A stretch of DNA of 64,000 nucleotides, taken from Semisulcospira habei. Its lineage: Eukaryota > Mollusca > Gastropoda > Semisulcospiridae. A program made the translations under genes and the position numbers. Every line of letters begins with the position of its first letter. The stretch's first letter is position 1. Of the stretch, positions 50,901-58,060 are shown one piece after another. A model generated the notes under the pieces. It was not told the origin of the DNA. It saw nothing but the letters and a program-made list of their open reading frames with translations, and did not search any database. The stretch is taken from positions 157,884,778 to 157,948,777 of the forward strand of contig BTPG01000003.1 of assembly GCA_036245525.1 (NCBI GenBank), read 5' to 3'.

Positions 50901-50959
50901 CTGCTGCAGTAGTAATGGACCTTCTCACCAAGAAGTTTGTCATCCAGACTTAGAGACAT
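29821..50959 (-). CDS. PDCL: Phosducin-like protein 1 (PDCL/PhLP1)
   Basis: Seven minus-strand exons (50959-50780, 50108-49983, 49497-49370, 48082-47980, 44376-44263, 36711-36587, 29938-29821) join in phase to 297 residues plus stop, close to the roughly 301 of the vertebrate protein. The N-terminus starts MSLSLDDKLLGEKVHYYCSS and has an acidic Ser stretch. TGPKGVIKDWRHFKQLE (61-77) is the conserved G-beta-gamma-binding helix. An acidic coiled region follows (103-145), then a thioredoxin-like domain (about 146-285) with VTIIVHIYED, MNGCLMCLAQEYPTVKFCK and GVPALLVYKKGELIGNF. The tail is acidic (DEDSGSDFDID). The family acts with the CCT chaperonin in the cytosol to fold and assemble G-beta-gamma dimers. 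Introns 1-6 are 671, 485, 1287, 3603, 7551 and 6648 bp. The two longest each hold a DIRS element. Confidence 0.95.
30062..30330. repeat. DIRS A left inverted terminal repeat
   Basis: Complementary in its main part to about 35936-36132 (ggggctaaaattggtatgct at the right end). Confidence 0.8.
30331..30424. repeat. DIRS A internal complementary region
   Basis: atgccatcggtaagtatttt...gagaaaaatccat is the complement of the extreme left end. The adjoining ttattttctcaaaatcttta...ctaggaag is the complement of the extreme right end. Confidence 0.8.
30590..31560 (-). pseudogene. DIRS A tyrosine recombinase (frameshifted)
   Basis: AAARRVSTLYMYEGKWRVLQ (start of the core-binding domain), HWDLSWVLTWLN, LTRKTCFLLALATASRVSE with the first catalytic Arg, then in a shifted frame WAHEIRAVAASIAFD (the HxxR box) near 30730-30760, and the ARFYLRD region with the nucleophile Tyr near 30630. 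At least two frame changes separate these boxes. Confidence 0.75.
31460..33417 (-). pseudogene. DIRS A reverse transcriptase-RNase H (broken)
   Basis: RT: VVTCPDSLSFYSRLFLVPKP, GGKWRPVIDLSALNKFI, FGLNLSPWVFTRII, then SNYLNDLLLRN where the DIRS active site is normally YLDD. The first Asp is Asn here. RNase H: VLVLSDNLTVVAYIQNQGG. An additional downstream segment reads ILILVAPFSWTKSWTTDLL. Frameshifts near 33030 and 32200 break the frame. Confidence 0.8.
33434..34522 (-). CDS. DIRS A gag-like ORF
   Basis: A 362-codon frame without stop, reading LDEASQLIASFLPPEYCPPS, QQWYAGHSQAFSCALPAVDK, GTLLFGPTWHSVKKTAKD. Copy B has the matching peptides, so it is conserved coding sequence of a structural (gag-like) protein. 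No enzymatic motif. Upstream sequence (35369-35746) includes the Cys-rich CTRCGEFQWHDVCLPCSGCS, probably the N-terminal part in another frame. Confidence 0.7.
   Translation of the reverse strand: MSALGVDDGQPASPGGRSSLSTTSVDAAPVSHTRRSLDEASQLIASFLPPEYCPPSPPLKRKATAMVDTPQQPKRFKSLPRPASFRDLAEAFSAHLRQDGFGDQGFFSDSRWPEEMNITIRQQWYAGHSQAFSCALPAVDKNALLQAVAPRSHRTLTGGLDKTATLVCNSMACAGFLEMATLPVVRRLENTWDLSASAPLREIHSVLKAANRAAFHSSANSMATAANCNLMRRDELLGRCPSLPASVKSQLCQAPLEGTLLFGPTWHSVKKTAKDLWPATAEAVSARLQSARRAMGRALRFVRPLSPVLLEATVDPSPYPRARTLSPHPPLPGPEAPRSEGAAGPADLTPVLSPITVGSAGG
35369..35885 (-). pseudogene. DIRS A Cys-rich 5' coding region
   Basis: CTRCGEFQWHDVCLPCSGCS and FYWRDRPAH match the copy-B segment around 43400-43560 (FQWPDEAHDSGLPCSGCASD, FFRRDR). 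It is probably the start of the gag region. Confidence 0.5.
35936..36132. repeat. DIRS A right inverted terminal repeat
   Basis: Inverted copy of the left terminal region. Confidence 0.8.
36233..36454. mobile_element. Hairpin MITE, family 1b
   Basis: Core agttcaagggtagtgccaga around ggtgcctataggcac. The right end is GGGTTAA; the left is CAAACCCTTTC (decayed TTAA). Confidence 0.8.
36587..36711 (-). CDS. PDCL: PDCL exon 6
   Basis: Acceptor ttcaccag|GCT; reads AASGVPALLVYKKGELIGNF to VESYLE; donor GGAGGA|GTAAGC in phase 2. Confidence 0.94.
36943..37201. repeat. DIRS B left inverted terminal repeat
   Basis: Complement of about 43812-44010 (gctacacacaattttgctga and ctataggcaatagagtgtat at the right). 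Confidence 0.85.
37202..37295. repeat. DIRS B internal complementary region
   Basis: atgccatcggtaagtatttt to gaaaaaaaattcat, then ttgttttttcaaaatacatt to ctatctggga: complements of both outer termini joined. Confidence 0.8.
37489..38210 (-). mobile_element. piggyBac-like non-autonomous element in DIRS B
   Basis: TTAA at 37485-37488 and 38211-38214 flank inverted termini CCCTCTTCTGCAT and ATGCAGAAGAGGG. Removing it rejoins the recombinase region as in copy A. On the minus strand SSAYEDFEGFTEQDLVEEG resembles the acidic N-terminus of piggyBac transposases, suggesting derivation from a full element by internal deletion. No catalytic DDD domain remains. Confidence 0.75.
38216..39141 (-). pseudogene. 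DIRS B tyrosine recombinase
   Basis: IAAARRLSTRKVYEGTWRVF, WDLAWVLTWLNTDRFEPLPL, TRKTCFLLALVTASRVSELH (catalytic Arg) and IRTHEVRAVAASLALD (HxxR) are readable. The frame ends STFARF followed by TAA just where copy A has the Tyr of ARFYLRD, next to the piggyBac-like insertion. One frame change separates the N-terminal part (38836-39141) from the rest. Confidence 0.8.
39030..40897 (-). pseudogene. DIRS B reverse transcriptase-RNase H
   Basis: TLLVPKPGGKWRPLISL, DLSDAYLHVPIHPSFRRYLR, ASNYLDDLLLRN (intact active site), VLVLSDNSTVVAYIQNQGG and ARHIPGHLNVMADALSRRG (RNase H). A downstream segment reads LLLVAPFNWTKSWTTDLLAL. Several frameshifts and stops lie between these parts. Confidence 0.8.
41041..43665 (-). 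pseudogene. DIRS B gag-like region, degenerate
   Basis: SPLRDVQSILIAANRSAYHS, GGPQLFGDTWHTVKESSKD and EASRLIAKSLPPEVCPPSPP match the copy-A gag but lie in several frames. The stretch 42430-43250 is a GC-rich Arg/Ser/Pro-coding expansion with repeated units (cccgctcaggaaaggcggag and variants), absent at this length in copy A. Confidence 0.65.
42414..42960. repeat. Degenerate tandem repeats in DIRS B
   Basis: Units of about 120 bp containing gcccgctcaggaaaggcgga, ggagggg and a G-homopolymer followed by gacagtc, repeated about four times with drift. Confidence 0.65.
43812..44010. repeat. DIRS B right inverted terminal repeat
   Basis: Inverted copy of 36943-37201 with high identity. Confidence 0.85.
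44036..44236. mobile_element. Hairpin MITE, family 1b
   Basis: TTAACCCTTTTCATCC at the left, core gttcaagggtggtgccaaaa and mirrored arm, right end aatgggttta. It lies 25 bp from the DIRS B terminus and 27 bp from PDCL exon 5. Confidence 0.8.
44263..44376 (-). CDS. PDCL: PDCL exon 5
   Basis: Acceptor gtccag|AAA; reads KVDACQSMNGCLMCLAQEYP to DARMSCRF; donor TTT|GTAAGT. Confidence 0.94.
44610..44622. repeat. Left target-site duplication of LINE
   Basis: atccacctcctgc, exactly repeated at 47187-47199. Confidence 0.88.
44623..47186 (+). mobile_element. Internally deleted APE-type LINE in PDCL intron 4
   Basis: A 2564-bp insertion bounded by a 13-bp duplication, with a (TAAG)n tail. It keeps about 200 bp of 5' UTR-like sequence, then jumps into the end of the endonuclease (KATWVSPDHTTENQIDHICI), so most of the endonuclease is missing. 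It lies antisense to PDCL. Confidence 0.85.
44828..47179 (+). pseudogene. LINE reverse transcriptase with premature stop
   Basis: Frame open from 44828 to a TGA at 46925-46927, then open again to 47179 (GRPRNSWRRDLQADIKRLG). The second copy of this LINE (59872-59890) has CGA in place of that TGA, so the stop is a point mutation. RT motifs: GKAAGPDGIPAESLK, NYRGITLLSVPGKVFNRI, AGFRKNRSCTDQIATL, VDYEKAFDSVDR, GVRQGCLLSPFLF, DLDFADDLALLSH. After the thumb: SFTYLGSIIDKKGG and LYGAETWRLTK. RTE-like by layout; the clade is not certain. Confidence 0.85.
47187..47199. repeat. Right target-site duplication of LINE
   Basis: atccacctcctgc following the (TAAG)n tail. Confidence 0.88.
47293..47504. mobile_element. 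Hairpin-type MITE, family 3, TTAA ends
   Basis: TTAACCCCTTCACTGC at the left, ggcagggaagtggTTAA at the right, core gacataggtcctcatgagcc with a decayed right arm. Confidence 0.8.
47785..47893. repeat. Foldback element, gtaatcgatcacct arms
   Basis: tgtgtaatcgatcacctcta...ggcacatatt is mirrored by aatgtgctatttcc...ataaaggtgatcgattatgc. It is an imperfect palindrome of about 105 bp in PDCL intron 4, ending 87 bp before exon 4. Family not recognised. Confidence 0.75.
47980..48082 (-). CDS. PDCL: PDCL exon 4
   Basis: Acceptor tgaccag|CCC; reads PKFGKVVKLTADNFLQQIDK to VTIIVHIYED; donor GAT|GTAAGT. Start of the thioredoxin-like fold. Confidence 0.94.
48240..48566. mobile_element. Family 3 element interrupted by family 1
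   Basis: Left half tgatctaggcctcttgctta to cacaactt; right half aatccatgttccttggatgg to ccactggcag. Together they match the uninterrupted copy at 47370-47500, with the 48286-48488 element in between. Confidence 0.75.
48286..48488. mobile_element. Hairpin MITE, family 1, nested at TTAA
   Basis: TTAACTCATTCAGCC at the left, GGGCCGAATGGGTTAA at the right. The core gggtagtgccagattagc has a slightly shortened centre (cttggcgccaag). Both flanking TTAA copies are intact. Confidence 0.88.
48568..48747. mobile_element. Family 1b hairpin relic
   Basis: gtaaaccctttacatccgga at the left, gggtgatgccagaatagctt left arm, right arm largely lost, right end ggattaaa. Confidence 0.6.
48857..49326 (-). mobile_element. 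470-bp non-autonomous DIRS-like element (PDCL intron 3)
   Basis: Its left end (tctctaaaatgtattttttc, aaatacttaccgatgacatg) is that of DIRS A and B. The right end (catgtcatcggtaatgtgtt, gaggaaacaaatg) matches the DIRS B right end. The inner arms at 48898-48950 and the region 49252-49303 are exact or nearly exact complements. No coding domain; about 300 bp of unrelated interior. Confidence 0.8.
49370..49497 (-). CDS. PDCL: PDCL exon 3
   Basis: Acceptor tttttag|TTA; reads LNDEEEKRKDDQFLEELENM to EEMRKALEN; donor AATGT|GTGAGT. Confidence 0.92.
49537..49747. mobile_element. Hairpin MITE, family 1
   Basis: TTAACCCATTCAGCC at the left. Core gggtagtgccagattagctt with mirrored arm. The right end gagttaaatgggtt is slightly decayed. 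Confidence 0.85.
49983..50108 (-). CDS. PDCL: PDCL exon 2
   Basis: Acceptor tttgcag|ACT; encodes TGPKGVIKDWRHFKQLEAEK to LTLTCRSH; donor CAT|GTATTT (weak but in phase). Confidence 0.93.
50127..50263 (+). repeat. 137-bp direct repeat, copy 1 (inside PDCL intron 1)
   Basis: Matches 50497-50633 with about three differences; offset 370 bp. Confidence 0.9.
50497..50633 (+). repeat. 137-bp direct repeat, copy 2
   Basis: Copy of 50127-50263. Immediately after it gtagtaatgcaccttcgtac is the complement of cacgaaggtgcattactata at 50386. Confidence 0.9.
50640..50737 (+). mobile_element. LINE/SINE 3' tail fragment
   Basis: gcgcattataaataccgtaa then (ATT)n is the inverted counterpart of 58366-58442, where it follows a LINE C-terminus. 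Confidence 0.65.
50780..50959 (-). CDS. PDCL: PDCL exon with start codon
   Basis: ATG at 50959-50957; 60 codons to SGSCTN; donor AAT|GTAGGT. The bases before the ATG (ttctttcag then tacgaag) look like a splice acceptor, so an upstream non-coding exon is likely. Confidence 0.9.
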
Positions 50960-51330
50960 CTTCGTACTGAAAGAATGCTGAAAATCGCATTGCATTTATT
51001 TTGCATTTTAGTTTTGATAACATAATAATAATGATAAAATGTATCATTATCATGGTGACTAAAAACTGTAACATAGTAATCCTGTTTACAATGTGTAATT
51101 CGCAAACCCATGCAGTTTGAAAGCAAAGGAAGAAAACCACATAATTCCATCTCGCATCCCATTTTCATTTATCAGCTAACTAGTATTCATCATTTCATGA
51201 GTGTGTGTGTGCGTGCATGCGTGCTCAGCTCGTTATCGTGCGTCACCGAGACTGAGAGAGATCAAGTTGAGAGAGCAGCGGTCGGCAGCAAAGCGAGTAG
51301 GGGGGATGCAGGATTTTTTTAAAAACGACT
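50960..51330 (-). promoter_or_regulatory. Likely PDCL 5' UTR/promoter region (not resolved)
   Basis: A probable 3' splice site lies just before the start codon (ttctttcag at about 50967-50975). The first non-coding exon and promoter should be within or beyond this interval. No core promoter element is assignable. Confidence 0.25.
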
Positions 51331-52479
51331 TAGCGTGTCATGATGAACGGCAGAAACGCAAGTGTCGGTGCACAATAGATGGCGACATAACAACGGCAAT
51401 ATCATAAATGAAAAGCAGATCCACGAACCCAAAATAGTGTGGAAAAACAAGTCGCAGGCGTCCCGGAAGTACAAATTGCCTGCCCCTAGTAAAATTTCAT
51501 TCGTTGAGATGATACACTTAGAGCACCGGAGGCTTCAAACTTTCAAATGTTGTTCCGTATAAACACTTTATTTTAAATGTCACATCCAAATACATTATTT
51601 ATATTCAGTATACATTGTTCGCACATTTTATGATAAAATAAAATGGTACACCCCGATTTATGCAGATATTCGAAACTATTTTAGGAGGCTTTACATTAGT
51701 TATCGGTCAACTCGCCCATATACTAACTCGCTTATGCGCCATCTCATCCAAGGTACGCGTCAACTCGCCCCAGTAATCAGTCAAGTCGCCAAGGGTCAAT
51801 TCGCCCATGGTAGGAGTCAACTCGCCCAACCACTAAGTCAAGTCACCCAAAATCGTCTGCGTGCTTATTCCTATAGGAGTGTGCGCGCGCGTGTGTCTGT
51901 GTGTGCATATTTGAGTGAGTGGGTGTGTGTGTCTGTGTGATGTGGTGGATCCAAAGGTAGGCTCTAAAGTTCATGTTACCGTCCATCATCACCGCCGCTC
52001 GGCCGTCAGCGTGAAAGTCTAACAGTGTCTGTGCTTAGCTGCCGTAAATACGCAAAACACCGAATGGTCGGCAAAGCATCTCAAGTAAACTTAACTGCTT
52101 TAATGTCATACGGTTCAGGAACTTATCAACGAAATATCATTATTTAATATTAATGAAGACGACTCAGTTGTGCTGAGCTGCATTCTCCTGTGTCTAAATG
52201 AACTAACCTGTATGTATCGTTTGGTAACCAACTGTTGCAGAAGCGAGTTTTTTTCGGGGGGGGGGGGGGGGCAGGGGAGGGGGGGGAGAGTAACAGCAGT
52301 ATAGGGCTTTTAAAGTTTACTGGCCCATTACTTACTTACTTTTGCTCAGTGTCCAACTGTCTTACACTATGTATTTATGATTGTCAAGTGCAAAGAGTGG
52401 GTAACTGTTTCTTTTTAAATGCAAGGCTCGTAAATACCTCTCAGCCGACGGGGCCCCAATTCCATCTGTCCTGCCGATG
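51331..52479. other. Intergenic; no gene seen beyond the minisatellite
   Basis: Contains a (GT)-rich patch at 51884-51935 and a G homopolymer at 52256-52270. Confidence 0.5.
51706..51861. repeat. Degenerate minisatellite, gtcaactcgccc unit
   Basis: gtcaactcgcccatatacta, gtcaactcgccccagtaatc, gtcaagtcgccaagg, gtcaattcgcccatggtagg, gtcaactcgcccaaccacta and gtcaagtcacccaaaat follow one another with 15-22 base spacing and one longer gap. Confidence 0.75.

Positions 52480-52481
<2 letters not shown>

Positions 52482-52551
<70 letters not shown>
52482..52551. repeat. (GT)n microsatellite
   Basis: About 33 GT units. Confidence 0.95.
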
Positions 52552-52552
<1 letters not shown>

Positions 52553-52654
52553 CCGTGGACAGAGGATATTCCCGTCTCAGTCTGCTCTTTGCCTGCACAT
52601 TGGGGGTAGGAGTATATTCAGACTATAGCTTATTTTGATTATTTCAAGATGTGT

Positions 52655-52712
52655 GATTGGACCTGTCGTGTGCGGGCTCACTGCGGCCGACGTCGGCCTG
52701 AGCGGGACTCTT
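52655..52712. mobile_element. Family 4 hairpin, right half only
   Basis: gtgtgcgggctcactgcggc and cgacgtcggcctgag match the right arms of the GC-rich hairpins. Confidence 0.55.
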
Positions 52713-53090
52713 GTCTAATGGGCGGACTAGAAACAAAGGCAGCAGAAGGGGTACAGGATACAAGGCATTCCGTGCACATCAGACATTTCTCTAAGATATA
52801 CCGTTTTCATTTTAAATGATATACCTTTAATTAATTTAGACTTCCTAGATTAATATGCGTGTGTGTTGTGTGAGTGTGGTAGATGAGCGTGGGTGTGTGA
52901 GTGGGTACGTTTCGGTTTGTGATATTAGTTGTCTAGTTTTAAAGTTTTAAAGTTTTTACAGTGTGGGGCACTGGGTTTGTGTGATAGAGTATTAATTATT
53001 TCTTATTGTTAACTGTGATGTTTGTAATTGTAACGACACCAACACATATTATTATGCTTTAGGTTTCTTAAGGCAAATGGCAATAAACAG

Positions 53091-53091
<1 letters not shown>

Positions 53092-53136
<45 letters not shown>

Positions 53137-53209
53137 CGGGCTTAACACGCACACGCACGCTCAGTCGCATGCACGCACACACACAAGCACGCACACAAGC
53201 ACACACGCA

Positions 53210-53241
<32 letters not shown>

Positions 53242-53252
53242 CACACACACAC
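53092..53252. repeat. (TATC)n and (CA/CGCA)n microsatellites
   Basis: (TATC)n at 53092-53135, then (CGCA)n and (CA)n at 53150-53252. The (TATC)n could be the tail of a small retroposon. Confidence 0.9.
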
Positions 53253-53381
53253 AGCTAACTTGGCTAATTTTGTTCATTTTAGTTGTTGTGGCTATTTATC
53301 CCAAAGTCTATCGTATTGTTTGAAGCTCAGATGCGTTTATCTTTTAGGAACATTCAGAGTTGTTCATATGTTTAGGCTCAT

Positions 53382-53461
53382 ACAATACAATACAATACAA
53401 TACAATACAATACAATACAATACAATACAATACAATACAATACAATACAATACAATACAAC
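53382..53461. repeat. (TACAA)n tail of the CR1/L2-like LINE
   Basis: About 16 units of TACAA, read as (TTGTA)n after the LINE 3' UTR. Confidence 0.92.
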
Positions 53462-54504
53462 TTTATTGTCTGTTCGAGTCAAAGCACGACATAAATTTGC
53501 CATATGGCTCGTCATAAAACAACAAATCAAGACACAAATAAACACTATAAGAACATTCCATTAAAATTATCATTGCAGCAATCTTATCACAGGCAATCTA
53601 TCACAAGAAATCTATCACAAGATGGGAGGTAATGTTAAGTAGATCACACATCATATATTATCATGTCGTTATAAACATGAGTTCAAAATCGAGACAGTAG
53701 TTGGAATAAAAGAGTTCTTAAAAACATTCTTTTTGGCAAGTGACATGTTGAAACGTCTGCCTGATGGTAGCATTTGAAACTGATCAAATAGTGGGTGACG
53801 AAGATCACTGACAATGCTAGAAGCTTTCCTTCGGACAGCCCTATGGTATAGATCATCTAATGAGTACTGTCCTAGGCCAATGATCTTCCCAGATGTTCTG
53901 ACGATACGTGACAGTCTGCCCCTGTTTTTCATACTGAGGTTGCCATACCAAGCAGTGATGTTAAAAGTCAGTATGATTTCAATCAGGCTACTATAAATGG
54001 ATTCTTAAACCTTGGAACTGACATCAAAACTTCTCAGTTTCCTAAGAAGGTACATACGTTGGTTTGCTTTTTTTCACAATCAGATCGGTGTTTCCAGTAA
54101 ACGACATCCTACTATCCACAACTGTGCCAAAGGTATTTAAATTCAGTGACCACTTCTACAGGTTGATTATTAATTGAGATAGGTACACAGATATCATCAA
54201 CTTTCCTGTCATCAATGACGAGCTCCTTGGTTTTCTGTACATTCATTTCCAAAAAAATGTCCGTCTTTGCACCATGACTCTAATACTGATATCTGTGCAA
54301 AGAACTCAGCCAGACTGTCTTTTTTGGAGTAGGCGTGCACGAGCCATGTTGTCTGAGAACTTTAAGAGACGAGAAGTGGCAGTATGACAACGCATATGGT
54401 CTGTGTATATAGAAAACAATGTCGGAGAGAGAACACAACCTTGAGGGCAGCCCGAATTTAACACCATTTGGTCAGACAGACTGCCATGTACATTTACACG
54501 TTGC

Positions 54505-54518
54505 GGCCTGTCCTTCAA
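54505..54518. repeat. Left 14-bp target-site duplication of nested LINE
   Basis: ggcctgtccttcaa, repeated exactly at 55492-55505. Confidence 0.88.
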
Positions 54519-55491
54519 TGGCAAAATAGGAAACTGGTTTAGGACTACAGTTGGAGTCAGACAAGGCTGCTTGCTCTCACCTACTCTTTCAACATCTTCC
54601 TGGAAAGAATCATGACGGACGCTCTGAAAGATCATGAAGGAACTGTCAGTATTGGAGGTAGAACAATCACGAACTTACGCTTTGCGGATGACATTGATGG
54701 CCTTGCAGGAACAGAGAAGGAGCTAGCTCAGCTGGTGGAAAAGCTGGATAGTACAGCCATTGCATATGGGATGGAAATCAGTGCAGAGAAGACCAAACTG
54801 ATGACCAATAACGCCAGTGGCATTGGCACTGAAATCATGGTGGGAGGCCAAAAACTGGAAACAGTTAAGAAATTCAAATACTTAGGAGCCATTGTGACAG
54901 ATGAGGGATCAAAACCAGAAATACTGTCCAGGATTGCGCAGACAACAACAGCACTGACACGATTGAAGACCATATGGAAGGACAGAAACATCACACTCTG
55001 CTCCAAGATCAAACTGATGCGCTCCTTAGTCATCTCAGTGTTTTTGTATGCCTGCGAGTCATGGACCATCACAGCAGACCTTGAAAGGAGGATACAAGCC
55101 ACTGAAATGAGATGTTTTCGAAGGCTGCTTGGCATTTCATACAGAGATCACATCACAAACGAGGAAGTGGGAAGCAGAATCAGGCAAGCAATCGGGTCCT
55201 ATGAAGACTTATTAGCCATTGTGAGAAAACGCAAACTGAAGTGGTATGGGCATGTCACGCGTTCAGCAGGGCTTGCCAAAACAATCCTGCAAGGCACTGT
55301 GCAAGGAGGACGAAGGAGAGGAAGACAGAGGAAAAGATGGGAGAACAATATCTCAGAGTGGACAGGACTGAAGCTGGGCGATACGCTGAGAATGGCAGAG
55401 AACAGAGAGGAATGGAGGGAGCTGGTTGTCAAGTCATCAGTGGTGCCCCAACGGTCGGCTAGACTACGGGATATAGATAGATAGATAGATA
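54519..55491 (+). mobile_element. 5'-truncated LINE nested in the CR1/L2-like LINE
   Basis: A 973-bp insertion with 14-bp duplication ggcctgtccttcaa (54505-54518 and 55492-55505) and a (GATA)n tail. It interrupts the host LINE's RT between RDYLKDR and PQRVNVHG. Confidence 0.88.
54530..55484 (+). pseudogene. LINE reverse transcriptase C-terminal part
   Basis: NWFRTTVGVRQGCLLSPT, then a one-base loss near 54588, then MTDALKDHEGTVSIGG, TNLRFADDIDGLAG (FADD active site), FKYLGAIVTDEGSKPEI, FLYACESWTITADLERRI, ATEMRCFRRLLGISYRDHI and GRQRKRWENNISEWTG to a stop at 55482-55484. RTE-like. The 290-codon open part is intact but lacks the endonuclease and the first RT motifs. Confidence 0.85.
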
Positions 55492-55505
55492 GGCCTGTCC
55501 TTCAA
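55492..55505. repeat. Right 14-bp target-site duplication of nested LINE
   Basis: ggcctgtccttcaa after the (GATA)n tail. Confidence 0.88.
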
Positions 55506-56030
55506 ATATCTGTCCTTCAAATAGTCTCGCACCCACAGAATAATGCTTGTGTTCACATTAAAGTCCATCATACGCTGCAAAAGCATCAGTGGTTCAACAG
55601 TATTAAAAGCATAAGAAAAGTCAATAAAAAGAATCCTCACATGTGCTTTTGAAATTTCAAGATGTTGAAAAACAAGATTGTACAGAGTAAGGCACGCATC
55701 TTCCACACCCCTATGATTTTTGTAAGCAATTTGGAGTAGATCCAGTAGTTCGGCAACATCATTTAACAGATGCCTCCGCACCACCTTTACCATACATTTT
55801 GACAGAATAGAAGTCAATGCAACTGGGCGGAAATAGTTGAATTCACGAGCATTGTTTTTTTGTTTTTTTTTAGGAATCGGAACAATGATTGATGATATCC
55901 AAGCAGTAGGGACAGTATGAAGATCAAGCAGAAACTGAAAGATAGTAGTGAAGATCTTTCCCAATTGACCTGCACAGGTTTTCAATACTTTTCCACCTAA
56001 CCCATCTGGTCCAGGTGCTTTGTGTGCAGC

Positions 56031-56098
56031 TTAGAAAAGATGTTCACTACCTCCTCTTATATTCAGCTTAGAAAAGATGTTCACTACCTCCTTTTCAG
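56031..56098. repeat. Short tandem duplication in the CR1/L2-like LINE
   Basis: gcttagaaaagatgttcact plus acctcct is repeated about 36 bp later. Confidence 0.8.
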
Positions 56099-56964
56099 TA
56101 ATTGACAAAGGTTCCGGCACAATGGACTGGCACAATTCATCACAGTTATCACTAAGGTTCCTGCCATCGAACCGTGAGTAAAATCGATTCAGATCATTCG
56201 CCATCTCAACTGGATTCCCAGTGCAAAGCCTTGCTTGTTTCTTTTGCTGCCTACCCATCATGCAGTTCAGACCATTCCAGGCCTCTCTAGCGTTGCCAGA
56301 AGTAAATTTCGTTTGGATCTTGCTTTTATAGTTCAGTCTGGCATCATTTCTAAAAATCCTTTTCCTTTTCCCGAAATTCATCAGTGTTACCCTGTAAAAA
56401 GCAAGTTTCTTTTAGTTCAAATACACCTTAAGTTCCTTGCTGACCGATGGCTTATAATTGGCAAACACTTTCACTGTCTTGGTTTTAATTACAATGTCCT
56501 CACAAATCAGATGTGACAGTCTCAACAAGTTTGTTAGGATCATCACAGTTATGCGTAAACATATCCCAATCTGTCACCTCAAAACACCCACGGAGCTCCT
56601 CCATGCTGTCTGGTGTCCACAGCTGAGTGGTTTTTGTTACAGGCTTGGCCGACGTCTTTATTTTTTGTCTGGTAAGTGTATGACGTTGTGGTCCGAGCAC
56701 CACAACGGCTTGAACGCATCGTCAAAGCAGAGATTAATAGTGCGATTAAGTCTTGTAGATGTTGTAGAGAGAGGTGTGGTGTTAAATCGCACTGATTAAA
56801 GTCGCCAAGAATAAATACTGGCTGATCAGGATAGCATGACACGCTACTACTGGAATAACAGTCAGCGATCGTCTCAGCTGCAGCTGTGAAGTCGGGACCC
56901 TGAACATAAACAGTAATAATTGTCAGCTGGCCGAACTCACTTATAATGCTGATCTATTTCCCTC

Positions 56965-57185
56965 CTCTCTAAGCCAGCCTCTGATCAACACACACGTCGG
57001 CACACACAAATAAAAAGGACACACGGCGCTTCCCGCCATTAATACGCTCTGTGGGCTGGTGTAGCGACAGGAATCCATCTATTACTCTTACCCACCCTCT
57101 GATCCACACACACTGGCACACATAAATAAAGAAGTACACACGGCAATTCCCGCCATTCGTAATCTCTGTGGTCTGGCGTAGCCGA
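56965..57185. repeat. Two degenerate tandem copies (about 112 bp) of an endonuclease segment
   Basis: cctctgatcaacacacacgt...cccgccattaatacgctctg and cctctgatccacacacactg...cccgccattcgtaatctctg. On the minus strand both encode variants of NGGxxRVxFxxxVCxxVxxxQR. Confidence 0.75.
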
Positions 57186-57458
57186 TTGCTATTCTGAAGA
57201 ACTATTCTGAAGAAGAATAATAGCACAAGCAGCGAAAGGACGTCACTTCAAGCTTCACGTCATGGCATCATTAGCCCCACGACGCCGTGTTGATAGTGGC
57301 GACTCGATACGTCATCATCGCAGTACTAACATTTGACGTATCAGAGGATCAACTTTGCAATTTTCTTGCTGATTTTCATGCCTAGAGCTTACAGGTCACA
57401 ATTTGACCTAATCCTACCCCAGGCCGGGACAAATAGCAGGCTTATGCAAACACTGAAA

Positions 57459-57535
57459 AGAAAAGGGGAGACTGCCAGTGCTAATATTTTAGGAAGGTTA
57501 CAAAGTAAAGTAGATAATAGCACTGTCAGGGGAGA
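57459..57535 (+). repeat. Direct repeat, copy 1
   Basis: aagaaaaggggagactgcca...agtagataatagcactg, repeated at about 57987-58059. Confidence 0.85.
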
Positions 57536-57986
57536 GAAGTGTGCATGATCGACCAGTGATCATAGATCTACTGTGGCCAAGCACACACAAAAAAGAAAGA
57601 TAGGAAAGAGAGGGGGCGCTAAAAAAGTGACTGAAAGCAATGCATATGGAAGCCCCCCCCCCCCTCCAAGGGGGGGCGTATCACATATCCCACTGTTCCA
57701 GCCACTCAGTGCATGGAAATTTAAATCTAGGTCCCCCCCAAGGGGGGTCCAGACATTTAGCCGGTGTGGACAGCTGTTTCGGTCTTGGCGACCTCTTCAG
57801 CACACCATCGGCGATACTGGAGGAGGCAGGAATTTCTGCCTACCTGCAATGACAACCACATGTTACTGTGGTGTCTGCAGGGGCATACATTCCATGCCAC
57901 CACCTAGAGCTAAATTTCCATGCGCCCTAAAAGAGAACCTACCAAAAGGGGGGAAGGGGTTGCAGTCGATATTGTAGTAGTAAATG

Positions 57987-58060
57987 AAAAGAAAAGGGGA
58001 GACTGCCAGTGCTAATATTTTAGGAAGGTTACAAAGTAAAGTAGATGATAGCACTGCAAA
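57987..58060 (+). repeat. Direct repeat, copy 2
   Basis: Near-identical to 57459-57535; 527 bp apart. The interval has C- and G-rich tracts but no recognised gene. The pair might be terminal repeats of a small element or a simple duplication. Confidence 0.8.

Larger units (their letters stand above)
53382..57230 (-). mobile_element. Decayed CR1/L2-like LINE with (TTGTA)n tail
   Basis: Read on the minus strand: endonuclease pieces (GGKRRVSFLFVCADVCVDQR; SCYPDQPVFILGDFNQCDLT at about 56842-56780), linker (YKSKIQTKFTSGNAREAWNG), RT (TAWISSIIVPIPKKKQKNNA, FRPVALTSILSKCMVKVVRR, ILFIDFSYAFNTVEPLMLLQ, SGCPQGCVLSPTLFSIYTDH), and a C-terminus (KIIGLGQYSLDDLYHRAVRR, FQMLPSGRRFN). It ends in GACAATAAAG and (TTGTA)n (53461-53382). 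Many stops and frameshifts. Interrupted by a plus-strand LINE at 54519-55491. Confidence 0.85.

Noticed and set aside
29821..50959. PDCL2/PDCL3 (viral IAP-associated factor) rather than PDCL
   Set aside because: The acidic SSSEDE N-terminus, TGPKGVIKDW helix, MNGCLMCLAQEYP and acidic DFDID end fit PDCL/PhLP1. PDCL3 lacks the TGPKGVIxDW motif in this form.
51706..51861. CRISPR-like array
   Set aside because: Repeat units are short, irregularly spaced and degenerate, there are no cas genes, and the genome is animal.
57573..57977. 134-codon plus-strand frame
   Set aside because: It crosses C and G homopolymers, lies between two direct repeats and shows no family motif.
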